A stretch of 38,915 bases of DNA from Actinomycetota bacterium (GTDB taxonomy: Bacteria; Actinomycetota; Actinomycetes; Nanopelagicales; Nanopelagicaceae): NCBI GenBank assembly GCA_016870815.1, contig VGAI01000006.1:1-38915 (forward strand), written 5' to 3'. The position numbers and the translations under genes are program-made. This document shows, piece by piece, positions 16,617 to 23,679 of this stretch (its first letter is position 1; every line of letters begins with the position of its first letter). The notes under the pieces are model-generated. The model did no database searches, was not told where the DNA came from, and saw only the letters and a program-made list of their open reading frames with translations.

Positions 16617-17837
16617 GTGAAATGTGGGACGGCAGAAATCTTTCCTGGCCTACAGGAAGCAATTCCGAACCATCGGTATAAGCGAGTAAATGACGCTGTC
16701 CAATCTTTTTTCACTAAAACGCTTCGAGACATGAGAGACGGGCTTCCATTTTTAATCACCGGAGATATTCCAGCCATGTGGCTTCGGGATTCGACTTGGC
16801 AAGTTAAGCCTCTACTAAACTCGCACAATCCTGATGTGGTTGACCTACTAGTAAATCTAAGTAAGTCTCAAGTGAAACTGTTCCTAATTGATCCATTTGC
16901 AAATGCATTTAATCCAGAACCAAATGGCAACTGTTGGCATAAAGACTTTGCGGATCAATCCCCTTGGGTCTTCGAGCGGAAATTTGAATTGGATTCTTGG
17001 GCGTCAGTTCTATATCTAGCACGAAAAGTTCGAGAGCAGTTTGATCGGACTGATCACCTGGATGAAAGTTATGAAGAAGCGGTTGGTTTGATGCTGGAGC
17101 TCGGGCGGAAAGAGCAGAACCATGATCGAAATGGCTACATCTTCAAGCGGAATAATGGCGTTGCCCACGACTCCCTATCCCACGATGGTCAAGGTGCGCC
17201 TCTTGGTCACACCGGCATGGTCTATTCCGCTTTCAGGCCTAGTGATGATGCGTGCACTTATGGATACCTGATTCCATCAAATTTTTTCTTCATGAGCGAG
17301 TTAAGAAAGCTGGTCGCTCCTAAGTTGAGTTCTAGAGCATCTGAACTAGCCGAACAGATTCATGATGGCATAACTAAATTTGGTCTAATTCAAGGGAAGT
17401 TTGCTTACGAGGTTGATGGACTCGGTAATGCGCAATGGATGGATGATGCCAATATTCCATCTTTGTTGAGCCTTCCCTACCTAGAAGTTTTGCCAGCAGA
17501 TAATACGGAGTATCAGAAAACAAGGGCGTTCGTTCTTTCAGAGAAAAACCCATACTTCTTTCGAGGAGTAAGTGCCGCAGGTGTCGGTTCACAACACACA
17601 CCAACAAAACATGTTTGGCCAATTGCGATTGCAGTTGAAGCCCTTACATCTAATGACGTACATAAACAGCAACGCGCTCTGGAGATTTTAGAAGCGACCG
17701 ATGCAGGTACTGGTCGAATGCATGAGTCATTTCACGTTGATAATCCTTTGAAGTTTACGAGAGAGTGGTTCTCTTGGTCTGATATGACCTATGTTGACCT
17801 AGTTTTAGCGAGCGTTGGCTATAGCTACAAGTTGTAG
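16617..17837 (+). CDS. Glycoside hydrolase family 125, exo-alpha-1,6-mannosidase-like
   Basis: The 406-residue product lacks a signal peptide, so it is probably cytoplasmic. Family blocks are GDIPAMWLRDSTWQVKPLL, NAFNPEPNG...H, WVFERKFELDSW and, near the C terminus, GRMHESFHVDNP followed by FTREWFSWSDMTYVDLVL; the Glu in MHESF corresponds to the proposed catalytic base. Characterised GH125 enzymes remove terminal alpha-1,6-mannose from mannan or N-glycan-like chains; the natural substrate here is unknown. A hand count of one 60-base line gives about 40% GC, below the core genes. It follows tRNA-Arg and overlaps the convergent P450 by 33 bases. No mannan transporter is adjacent. Confidence 0.86.
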   Translation: MKCGTAEIFPGLQEAIPNHRYKRVNDAVQSFFTKTLRDMRDGLPFLITGDIPAMWLRDSTWQVKPLLNSHNPDVVDLLVNLSKSQVKLFLIDPFANAFNPEPNGNCWHKDFADQSPWVFERKFELDSWASVLYLARKVREQFDRTDHLDESYEEAVGLMLELGRKEQNHDRNGYIFKRNNGVAHDSLSHDGQGAPLGHTGMVYSAFRPSDDACTYGYLIPSNFFFMSELRKLVAPKLSSRASELAEQIHDGITKFGLIQGKFAYEVDGLGNAQWMDDANIPSLLSLPYLEVLPADNTEYQKTRAFVLSEKNPYFFRGVSAAGVGSQHTPTKHVWPIAIAVEALTSNDVHKQQRALEILEATDAGTGRMHESFHVDNPLKFTREWFSWSDMTYVDLVLASVGYSYKL

Positions 17838-18869
17838 TGATCTAAATTGATCAGGGACCAGGCCAAAAGGTGAGTCATGGAATTTTGTATCTTCGCTACG
17901 TATTTGCCAGGTAAATTGAGATTGAATCAGCGCTTCCAAGAACACTTTAGCTTCGATTTCTGCAATGTGATTTCCTAAACAAGTATGCGGACCAAACCCA
18001 AAACTCAAGTGAGGATTTCGAGGCCGTTTTAAGTCGACAGAAAATGGATTTTCAAAGACAGACTCATCAAAGTTAGCAGACATGAAGCTCATGCCAACAT
18101 ATCTATCTGGAGGAAGACTATCTCTGCCACTCTCGGGGACAGTAGTTCTATTCATCAATGGAAGTGGTGTTAAGAATCGTAAGAACTCCTGGATAGCCTC
18201 CGAAATACCTTGAGTATTGCCACGCAGTTCTTTCAAATCTTCTGGTTTCCTAGCAAAGTGCCAAAGAATTCCGGTCAATAGTTTCACTACTGTGTCACGT
18301 CCGCCTGCTAACAAGACTCCAGCGATACCCCGAAACTCAACTTCAGTGATTTTCTTGCCGTCAATGACGAGGTGAGCGATTTCGCTCCAGATATCTTTCG
18401 AAGTATTGGAAAGAGCCTCTTCGTAAATGCGATCAAGGTAACGATGCAGAACGTCCCCGCTTCGAACTTCAGATTCTGCAGTCCAGACGTCAGGACCCCA
18501 AGAGATCCACTCCTTAACATCTTGTGGTCGGTTATAGATGGCGCCGAGATTCTGCATCACTAAAGGCAAAGAGAGACTTGGAATCACTTCGCTCGGATCG
18601 CTATTGAAGTATCTATCTACGAGCGTGATCGAGTTTGAACGAAATTCAGATATGTGGCGTTCAATTGCGGGTTTAACAAAGTAGGGAGCAAGAGCCGATC
18701 GGTAAAGATGATGTCTTGGAGGATCAATTTCAAGGGGAATCTGGCGATAATCGCGAACGTCGGCATCTCCTTGAAGGTCCGATGAGTATGTGTCTGTATC
18801 TCTTAAAGCCTTACGTAGCTCCGCATGCTCTTTGATAATTTTGCTTGCCTTGGGTTGAGACACCGTCAC
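17805..18869 (-). CDS. Cytochrome P450, short N terminus
   Basis: This is a heme monooxygenase of unknown substrate. The heme-binding loop is FGFGPHTCLGNHIA with the thiolate C297; the I-helix oxygen motif is LLAGGRDTVV; the K-helix ExxR is in QEFLRF; the C-helix region reads LEIDPPRHHLYRSAL. It has 354 residues against about 400 for typical bacterial P450s: the C-helix motif sits near residue 47 instead of about 90, so the first strand/helix region is missing. No start codon lies between 18869 and the upstream in-frame stop, and a promoter fits the GTG. No ferredoxin or reductase gene is adjacent. Confidence 0.86.
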   Translation of the reverse strand: MTVSQPKASKIIKEHAELRKALRDTDTYSSDLQGDADVRDYRQIPLEIDPPRHHLYRSALAPYFVKPAIERHISEFRSNSITLVDRYFNSDPSEVIPSLSLPLVMQNLGAIYNRPQDVKEWISWGPDVWTAESEVRSGDVLHRYLDRIYEEALSNTSKDIWSEIAHLVIDGKKITEVEFRGIAGVLLAGGRDTVVKLLTGILWHFARKPEDLKELRGNTQGISEAIQEFLRFLTPLPLMNRTTVPESGRDSLPPDRYVGMSFMSANFDESVFENPFSVDLKRPRNPHLSFGFGPHTCLGNHIAEIEAKVFLEALIQSQFTWQIRSEDTKFHDSPFGLVPDQFRSLQLVAIANAR

Positions 18870-18875
18870 TTCTCT

Positions 18876-18904
18876 AGAATATTTAGGAATCCGTATTGAG
18901 GCAA
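18876..18904 (-). promoter_or_regulatory. Putative leaderless promoter of the P450 gene
   Basis: On the minus strand TTGCCT (18899-18904), 17-base spacer, TATTCT (18876-18881), then six bases to the GTG at 18869. It argues that the short P450 is a real start and not a mis-called truncation. Confidence 0.5.
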
Positions 18905-18940
18905 GAGATGTGCCGAGATTCCTTGAATGTTAGTATTTAA

Positions 18941-19783
18941 CTACTTTGAGAAAACGATAGTTCGATTACCAACAATAAATATTCGATCTTCAGCAAACAT
19001 TTTGACGGCACTTGATAAGACCCGGCGCTCAATATCTCTACCGATTGCAACAAAGTCATCGGTTGTAGATGCATGATTTACGCGAACTACATCTTGATCA
19101 ATTATTGGACCTTCATCTAGTTCGGACGTAACAAAGTGTGCGGTGGCGCCTATAACTTTTACACCTTTTTCGTGAGCCTGATGATATGGACGGGCGCCTT
19201 TAAAGCCAGGGAGAAACGAGTGGTGGATATTGATGATTCTTGTCGAGAAGCGGGCGCAGAATTCTGATGAAAGAATCTGCATATAGCGGGCCAATACAAT
19301 GAAATCCACTTCTTCTTCAATCGCTATTCGGGTAATTTCAGATTCGACTTCGGCTTTGGATCTTCTCTCGCTATCCAGATGTATAAATGGAATATTATGA
19401 GATTTGACCAGACCTCTCAAGTCTTCGTGGTTTCCAATTACCGTAGGAAATTCAGCGGGCATCTCACCTAAGTCCCTTAGATAGAGAAGATCGCGTAGAC
19501 AATGACTTGCTTTTGTTACCAGAATTAATGCGCGCTTTGGCTTATTGAAATCACGAACTTCTAGCTGGGGAGAAAAACTCTTTAACCGCTGCCCGAGAAT
19601 GGTTTTTGTAACCTCAAGCTTCTCACCCGTCTCAAAACGAGTGCGCATTACAAAAGTGTTAGTCAGCAAATCTGTGAACTGCTGATTTTCTAGGATGTTG
19701 CCCTTGATCTCGAGCACAGCCGAGGTCAAGGCATTGACTATGCCGCTTCGGTCTTCACATTGAAGGGTGGCGAGGATTTCCAC
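18941..19783 (-). CDS. purU: Formyltetrahydrofolate deformylase
   Basis: This enzyme hydrolyses 10-formyl-THF to formate and THF, balancing one-carbon pools and feeding purine synthesis. It has 280 residues, the usual length. The N-terminal ACT domain is at about 1-80 (ATLQCEDRSGIVNALTSAV) and the C-terminal formyltransferase domain contains INIHHSFLPGFKGARPYHQA and the catalytic region TAHFVTSELDEGPII. GTG start with TAGAAT six bases before it. It lies nine bases behind the MMPL exporter on the same strand, with its own -10 at the exporter's 3' end. 5-FCL elsewhere in the window is a second folate gene. Confidence 0.93.
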   Translation of the reverse strand: MEILATLQCEDRSGIVNALTSAVLEIKGNILENQQFTDLLTNTFVMRTRFETGEKLEVTKTILGQRLKSFSPQLEVRDFNKPKRALILVTKASHCLRDLLYLRDLGEMPAEFPTVIGNHEDLRGLVKSHNIPFIHLDSERRSKAEVESEITRIAIEEEVDFIVLARYMQILSSEFCARFSTRIINIHHSFLPGFKGARPYHQAHEKGVKVIGATAHFVTSELDEGPIIDQDVVRVNHASTTDDFVAIGRDIERRVLSSAVKMFAEDRIFIVGNRTIVFSK

Positions 19784-19789
19784 CCGTGA

Positions 19790-19795
19790 ATTCTA
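19790..19795 (-). promoter_or_regulatory. Putative leaderless -10 box of purU
   Basis: TAGAAT on the minus strand, exactly six bases before GTG at 19783, overlapping the stop region of the MMPL gene. The -35 position is poor. Confidence 0.5.
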
Positions 19796-21895
19796 GTGAT
19801 GGATTTGGAAGCGCCGAAGCGCCTTCGGTGCCCACCAATTCCACTCGCCGAATAGCCTCATTAAGGCTGGAACCAGGAATGCGCGTACCAGAGTCGCATC
19901 GAGCAAGATGGCAAATGCGACACCAAAGCCGAGCATCTTGATCGATGTGACGCCACTTGTGATGAAAGCAGCGAAAACAATGGCGAGGATGAAGGCTGCT
20001 GCGGTGATGATTCGAGCAGACTTCTGCAAGCCATAAGCCACTGATTCGACATTGGAGTGTCCGGCATCATGTTCTTCCTTGATGCGAGAGAGAAGGAAGA
20101 CCTCGTAATCCATGGAGAGGCCGAAGGCAACAATCGCAATCAAGACCATAGAACTTGTGTCCAGAGTTCCCGTGTTGATGAAGTCCCCAACGAGGAATCC
20201 AAGGTTTCCGTCGACAAAGATCCAAGTAAGAATTCCCATCGTTGCTGCGAGGGAGATGAAGTTAAGTAGGACCGCTTTTATCGGCAGGAGAAGCGAACCG
20301 GTAAAGCCAAACAACATCACAAGGACTGCGATTGTGACCCAGAATAAAACCCAACCCAAGGTTCGCGATATTCCATTCTGAGAATCGGTGTAGTCAGCGG
20401 CCACACCGCCAACTAAGTGATCAAGAGTTGTTTGGATTTCGCGGATCTCGGTGATCAGTACTTGACCCTCTGGGCTTCTTGGCGGCATCGAATGGATGGC
20501 CGTAACCCTCACAAGTTGACCGCTTACCTGTGGTGGGCTGACTCGCAATATTCCATCAATCCCGGCCAGTTCCGTGGAGAACGCTTCTACTTCGGATGGA
20601 TTGGTTGCGCCATTTGGAAAGATAACTTCGAGTGGGTTGCTCTCTTGACCCGGGAAATTATCCGAGATGAATTTCGATGCCTGATATGCGGGATCACTCT
20701 TTGGCAAGACTCGACTATCGACTTGTGAGAATTCAATCCCGCGTATTGGTGCGATGAAGAGAGCGAGTATGAGAGCTGAGAGCATGACGACCGGAACAGG
20801 TCGCTTCATAACGAATCGGGCGATTGTTGACCAGCGTCCTTCATCACTCTGTCGGATCGCTCGTTTTCGGACCAGGCCCTTATTCACCTTACTGCCGATG
20901 ACATGCGAGAGCGCGGGTAGCGGAAAAATCGCGCCGATTACAGCAAGTGCGACAACAATGGTTCCGGCATAGCCCATCGATTTAAGGAAGTTGAGCGGGA
21001 AGAAGATAAGTGAGATGAGAGTAAGCATGACGACCAGACCAGAGAAGAAGACCGTCCTTCCAGCTGTCTTCATTGTGTTGATGATCGCTAAATCTCGGTC
21101 GGCGCCACGTTGAAGCTCTTCTCGGAACCTGTTGACCATCAATAGCGCGTAATCGATACCTAGTCCTAGGCCAAGTCCTGTGGTGAGGTTGAGCGCAAAG
21201 ATGCTCACATCAGTGAAGAGAGTGAGTAGATAGAGACCAAAGAATGTTCCAAGTATTGCGGTGACTCCAATGACGAGAGGCATTGCTGATGCAACGAGTG
21301 CGCCGAAGATAATCACCAGGAGAATGAAAACCAGTGGGATTGATATCGCTTCAGCAAGCTTGAGGTCATCTTGAATTCGGCCGTTGATGGCGTTGGCGAA
21401 GATGGCATCTCCCGCAGTTCGTATAGTAAGACCTTGGAAGTCGCCTTCGTACCGTTCTTGGTAATACCCACCGTTCTTATCGATTTCGGTGAAGTCAGAG
21501 GATTTGAGGTAGACAAAGAGAAAGGCCGACTTACCGTCAGTACTTTTCATCGAAGGTGGTTTGAGTGCGCTCCAATAAGAGAGAACGCGATCAGCACTCG
21601 CCTCTGCACTCACTTGTGCTTCAAGGGCTCGTGCTTTCGCTTCAACATCAGCATCATCGACTGAGCTAGTTGGCGTCGTAATGGTCATAACTACAAAAGG
21701 GTCGGTGACGCCGAAGTTATCTTCGAGATACTCCCAGACTTTGGCCGAGTCGCTATTGGGATCTGAGTAGCCACCGGTGTCAAAGCGAGAGAAGACCTGG
21801 GTGCCGATTGTTCCGGCAACGATTGTCCCGATGATCGAAAGCAGGAGCACCAACTTGCTCCTTCGAGCGATCAAATTTCCAAGTTTCTCGAACAT
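19793..21895 (-). CDS. MMPL/RND family membrane exporter
   Basis: This proton-driven transporter has 700 residues and about 12 membrane helices in two halves, each with a large extracytoplasmic loop after the first helix. Typical signatures are GLGIDYALLMVNRFREEL in the first half and FGLSMDYEVFLLSRIKEEH in the second, including the membrane Asp-Tyr pairs of the proton relay. MmpL proteins export lipids, siderophores or drugs; the substrate here is unknown. The start at 21895 is supported by CGGAGAG just upstream. It is divergent from a TetR regulator, the classic arrangement for a repressor-controlled exporter. Confidence 0.9.
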   Translation of the reverse strand: MFEKLGNLIARRSKLVLLLSIIGTIVAGTIGTQVFSRFDTGGYSDPNSDSAKVWEYLEDNFGVTDPFVVMTITTPTSSVDDADVEAKARALEAQVSAEASADRVLSYWSALKPPSMKSTDGKSAFLFVYLKSSDFTEIDKNGGYYQERYEGDFQGLTIRTAGDAIFANAINGRIQDDLKLAEAISIPLVFILLVIIFGALVASAMPLVIGVTAILGTFFGLYLLTLFTDVSIFALNLTTGLGLGLGIDYALLMVNRFREELQRGADRDLAIINTMKTAGRTVFFSGLVVMLTLISLIFFPLNFLKSMGYAGTIVVALAVIGAIFPLPALSHVIGSKVNKGLVRKRAIRQSDEGRWSTIARFVMKRPVPVVMLSALILALFIAPIRGIEFSQVDSRVLPKSDPAYQASKFISDNFPGQESNPLEVIFPNGATNPSEVEAFSTELAGIDGILRVSPPQVSGQLVRVTAIHSMPPRSPEGQVLITEIREIQTTLDHLVGGVAADYTDSQNGISRTLGWVLFWVTIAVLVMLFGFTGSLLLPIKAVLLNFISLAATMGILTWIFVDGNLGFLVGDFINTGTLDTSSMVLIAIVAFGLSMDYEVFLLSRIKEEHDAGHSNVESVAYGLQKSARIITAAAFILAIVFAAFITSGVTSIKMLGFGVAFAILLDATLVRAFLVPALMRLFGEWNWWAPKALRRFQIHH

Positions 21896-21909
21896 AACTC
21901 TCCGTTCAG

Positions 21910-21938
21910 TTGACTTGCGTAAAAGCTTCAGTAATAAT
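21910..21938 (+). promoter_or_regulatory. Promoter of the tetR-type gene, leaderless
   Basis: TTGACT (21910-21915), 17-base spacer, AATAAT (21933-21938), then seven bases to the ATG at 21946. The expected transcription start falls at or beside the ATG. It lies in the 50-base divergent gap with the MMPL exporter. Confidence 0.55.
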
Positions 21939-21954
21939 GTAAACAATGTTAACA
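21938..21954. promoter_or_regulatory. Candidate TetR operator palindrome
   Basis: TGTAAACAATGTTAACA is an imperfect palindrome: 14 of 17 positions agree with its own reverse complement. It overlaps the end of the -10 box, the predicted transcription start and the first codons of the tetR gene, and lies upstream of the MMPL gene, so one bound dimer could repress both. Binding is inferred. Confidence 0.5.
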
Positions 21955-22557
21955 CCTCTGCGCAAGGGCTCGGATTACCATCATGGTGACCTTCGTGATG
22001 CTGTGATTCGGGTTGCTAGAGACTTAGTTGCAAGCGAAGGTGTGAGTTCTCTTGGGATCAGAAGAGTCGCACTTCGAGTCAACGTGACCCCTGCCGCTCT
22101 CTATCGACACTTTGAGAGTCTTGAACAACTAAGAGGTGAAGTCTCGGGTCGGGTGAGAAATGAGATGGCCGAGATGATGATTCTGGCCAGAGAGAAAGTC
22201 GGGCCTGCCACTTTGAGCAAGACCCGGTCTCGGGCGCGATTTGCTGCAATAGGAGATGCATACGTCGCTTACGCGCGAAAGTTCCCTCGACTATTTGAGA
22301 TTGCCTTCCTGACCTGTGATGCCTTACCAGAGACCGGAGAGAGTCTTGCTTGGCGCACTCTCGAAGAATCTCTCGAGGAGTTGATCAAGTCAGGGTTATT
22401 GGAGCGAAGAAAGAGTTTGAAGGCCGCGACATTGGCATGGAGTTCAATTCATGGCTTGGCTTCTCTTGTTGCTTCCCAAACCATCTCTAATAAGGAATAT
22501 CCACTCTTTCGCAAGTCAGTTCTTGATGGCGTCCAAGATGCGGTCTTTGCTCGATGA
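21946..22557 (+). CDS. TetR/AcrR family transcriptional regulator
   Basis: This is a DNA-binding repressor of 203 residues. The N-terminal helix-turn-helix domain is at about 12-62 (DLRDAVIRVARDLVASEG, then RRVALRVNVTPAALYRHF); the C-terminal helical ligand/dimer domain resembles the TetR_C_33/WHG type. The divergent MMPL exporter and the palindrome over its own start suggest autoregulation and control of export. The ligand is unknown. Confidence 0.9.
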   Translation: MLTPLRKGSDYHHGDLRDAVIRVARDLVASEGVSSLGIRRVALRVNVTPAALYRHFESLEQLRGEVSGRVRNEMAEMMILAREKVGPATLSKTRSRARFAAIGDAYVAYARKFPRLFEIAFLTCDALPETGESLAWRTLEESLEELIKSGLLERRKSLKAATLAWSSIHGLASLVASQTISNKEYPLFRKSVLDGVQDAVFAR

Positions 22558-22602
22558 ACTTTGAAGTACAGAGTCGCATTACGGGAATTCTAAATTCTTG
22601 GA

Positions 22603-22608
22603 GATAAT
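22603..22608 (+). promoter_or_regulatory. Putative -10 box of a small ORF
   Basis: GATAAT exactly six bases before the ATG at 22615, the same hexamer and spacing as upstream of the copC-like gene. The six bases between (CGGAGG) also resemble a Shine-Dalgarno, but too close to the ATG. Confidence 0.4.
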
Positions 22609-22614
22609 CGGAGG

Positions 22615-22725
22615 ATGAGTGAGATGCTGCCGAACATCACCTCTGATGAGATTGACCTCGAGAAGGATGAGTCACGAAGAGAGGATGAGATCAAGCGAGA
22701 TCGACCACCTCATCACGAGGATTGA
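22615..22725 (+). CDS. Small highly charged protein, 36 residues, unknown
   Basis: The ORF begins MSEMLPNITSDEIDLEK and ends DRPPHHED; no family is recognised. It is mostly Asp, Glu, Arg and Lys with two histidines near the end, and is likely disordered. Support for it being real is the -10-like GATAAT at the spacing used by other first genes and its place between two genes in a genome with little spare DNA. It ends four bases before the convergent FmdB gene. Conservation in relatives would decide. Confidence 0.5.
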   Translation: MSEMLPNITSDEIDLEKDESRREDEIKRDRPPHHED

Positions 22726-22729
22726 CTCT

Positions 22730-23041
22730 CTAGTTCATGGTAGTCGTTTTTGATGGAGAAGAAGTTGTTGATGGAGTTGAAGTAGGCGAGCTCGAGGCAG
22801 GAGTGGTAGCGGCGGGTGCGCTCGCGGTGGAGTTGGATGTGGAAGTAGTTCCTTCGCTCTTTGCAGCCCGTGAATCAGTCTTGTAGAAGCCCGAACCTTT
22901 GAAGACTACGCCGACGCTGTTGTATATCTTTCGAACTGCACCTTGGCAGAGCGGACAATCCTTGATTGCTTCATCCGAGAAGGCCTGAACCAATTCAAAC
23001 TCATGAGCACAACTCGTGCAGAGATATTGGTAGGTAGGCAT
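22730..23041 (-). CDS. FmdB-family zinc ribbon protein with Ser/Thr/Ala/Pro-rich tail
   Basis: The 103-residue product has an N-terminal zinc ribbon (MPTYQYLCTSCAHEFE, later CPLCQG), giving two CxxC pairs, followed from about residue 58 by a low-complexity Ser/Thr/Ala/Pro tail, likely disordered. This layout matches Mycobacterium Rv0991c, which I recall was described as a redox-regulated chaperone (Ruc) and is encoded beside 5-FCL; here the two are about 5.5 kb apart. A regulatory role, as once proposed for FmdB, is less supported. TAGAAT lies six bases before the ATG. Confidence 0.85.
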   Translation of the reverse strand: MPTYQYLCTSCAHEFELVQAFSDEAIKDCPLCQGAVRKIYNSVGVVFKGSGFYKTDSRAAKSEGTTSTSNSTASAPAATTPASSSPTSTPSTTSSPSKTTTMN

Positions 23042-23047
23042 GAGCCG

Positions 23048-23076
23048 ATTCTAGGAAAGTGCGCAGAATCTGACTA
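23048..23076 (-). promoter_or_regulatory. Putative leaderless promoter of the FmdB gene
   Basis: On the minus strand TAGTCA (23071-23076), 17-base spacer, TAGAAT (23048-23053), then six bases to the ATG at 23041. Confidence 0.5.
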
Positions 23077-23118
23077 ATCGAAGGTGGTGCCTGAGTGCTT
23101 AACCTCGTCAACTAGGGC

Positions 23119-23124
23119 GATAAT
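23119..23124 (+). promoter_or_regulatory. Putative leaderless -10 box of the copC-like gene
   Basis: GATAAT (five of six consensus) exactly six bases before the ATG at 23131. The -35 at 17 bases is weak. Confidence 0.45.
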
Positions 23125-23130
23125 CAGCGC

Positions 23131-23664
23131 ATGAGATGGAAGTCAGTGATCACTGCAGTGATGCTCGGCTTCGGGATTGCACTGACCGGAACCTCTTTCG
23201 CTCACGGTGTCGAAGTACTTAGTACCTCACCAGGAGTGGATGCCAAGGTAACTGTGACACCGAATTTCGTCACGGTTACTGCTGATCAAGAGTTACTTGA
23301 TTTTGGCAATCAACTCACCGTCATCTCGCCATCGAATCAAAGGGTTGATGATGGCTTGATCACAGTCTCTGGCGCGACCCTCTCAGTAGGTCTCAACCAG
23401 TTGACTGAATCGGGGGACTATCTCGTTGAGTATGAGATTCTGGTTGAGAATGAGAGCCCACTCTTCGGGAACTTCTCCTTTACTTTCGAAGCGCCGCCTG
23501 TAGTCCAACCAAATACACCGAGCCCATCACCCTCAGCAAGCGATGATGGAAGAGAAGTCGGAAGTTCGACAACCGATTATCTGGTAATCGCTCTGCTTAT
23601 CTTCGCTTTCTTCGTTTTGATGTGGCTTGCTCGCTTTGCACGTTCAACCTTCCGCAAGAAATAG
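23131..23664 (+). CDS. CopC-domain exported protein with C-terminal membrane anchor
   Basis: The 177-residue product has a Sec signal (cleavage after SFA, residue 24) that leaves His25 as the mature N terminus, the usual first copper ligand of CopC. A CopC-like beta domain spans about 25-125 and a membrane helix about 150-170 (LVIALLIFAFFVLMWLARF). In most CopC proteins the C-terminal strand carries a DGHPV-type motif with further copper ligands; here it reads ENESPLFGNFSFTF, without the Asp-Gly-His. It lies 15 bases before the CopD-CtaG gene, so the two form an operon. Copper delivery toward cytochrome oxidase is the family role; retained copper binding is doubtful. Confidence 0.82.
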   Translation: MRWKSVITAVMLGFGIALTGTSFAHGVEVLSTSPGVDAKVTVTPNFVTVTADQELLDFGNQLTVISPSNQRVDDGLITVSGATLSVGLNQLTESGDYLVEYEILVENESPLFGNFSFTFEAPPVVQPNTPSPSPSASDDGREVGSSTTDYLVIALLIFAFFVLMWLARFARSTFRKK

Positions 23665-23679
23665 TAGAGACAAGACGGA

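Noticed and set aside
16474-16700. tRNA-Arg as an integration attachment site
   Set aside because: No integrase, no second copy of the tRNA 3' end noticed downstream, and no mobile genes. Kept only as a question of gene content.
22820-22870. Low-complexity Ser/Thr tail coding region as a DNA repeat
   Set aside because: Codons vary; it is a compositionally biased protein tail and not an exact nucleotide repeat.
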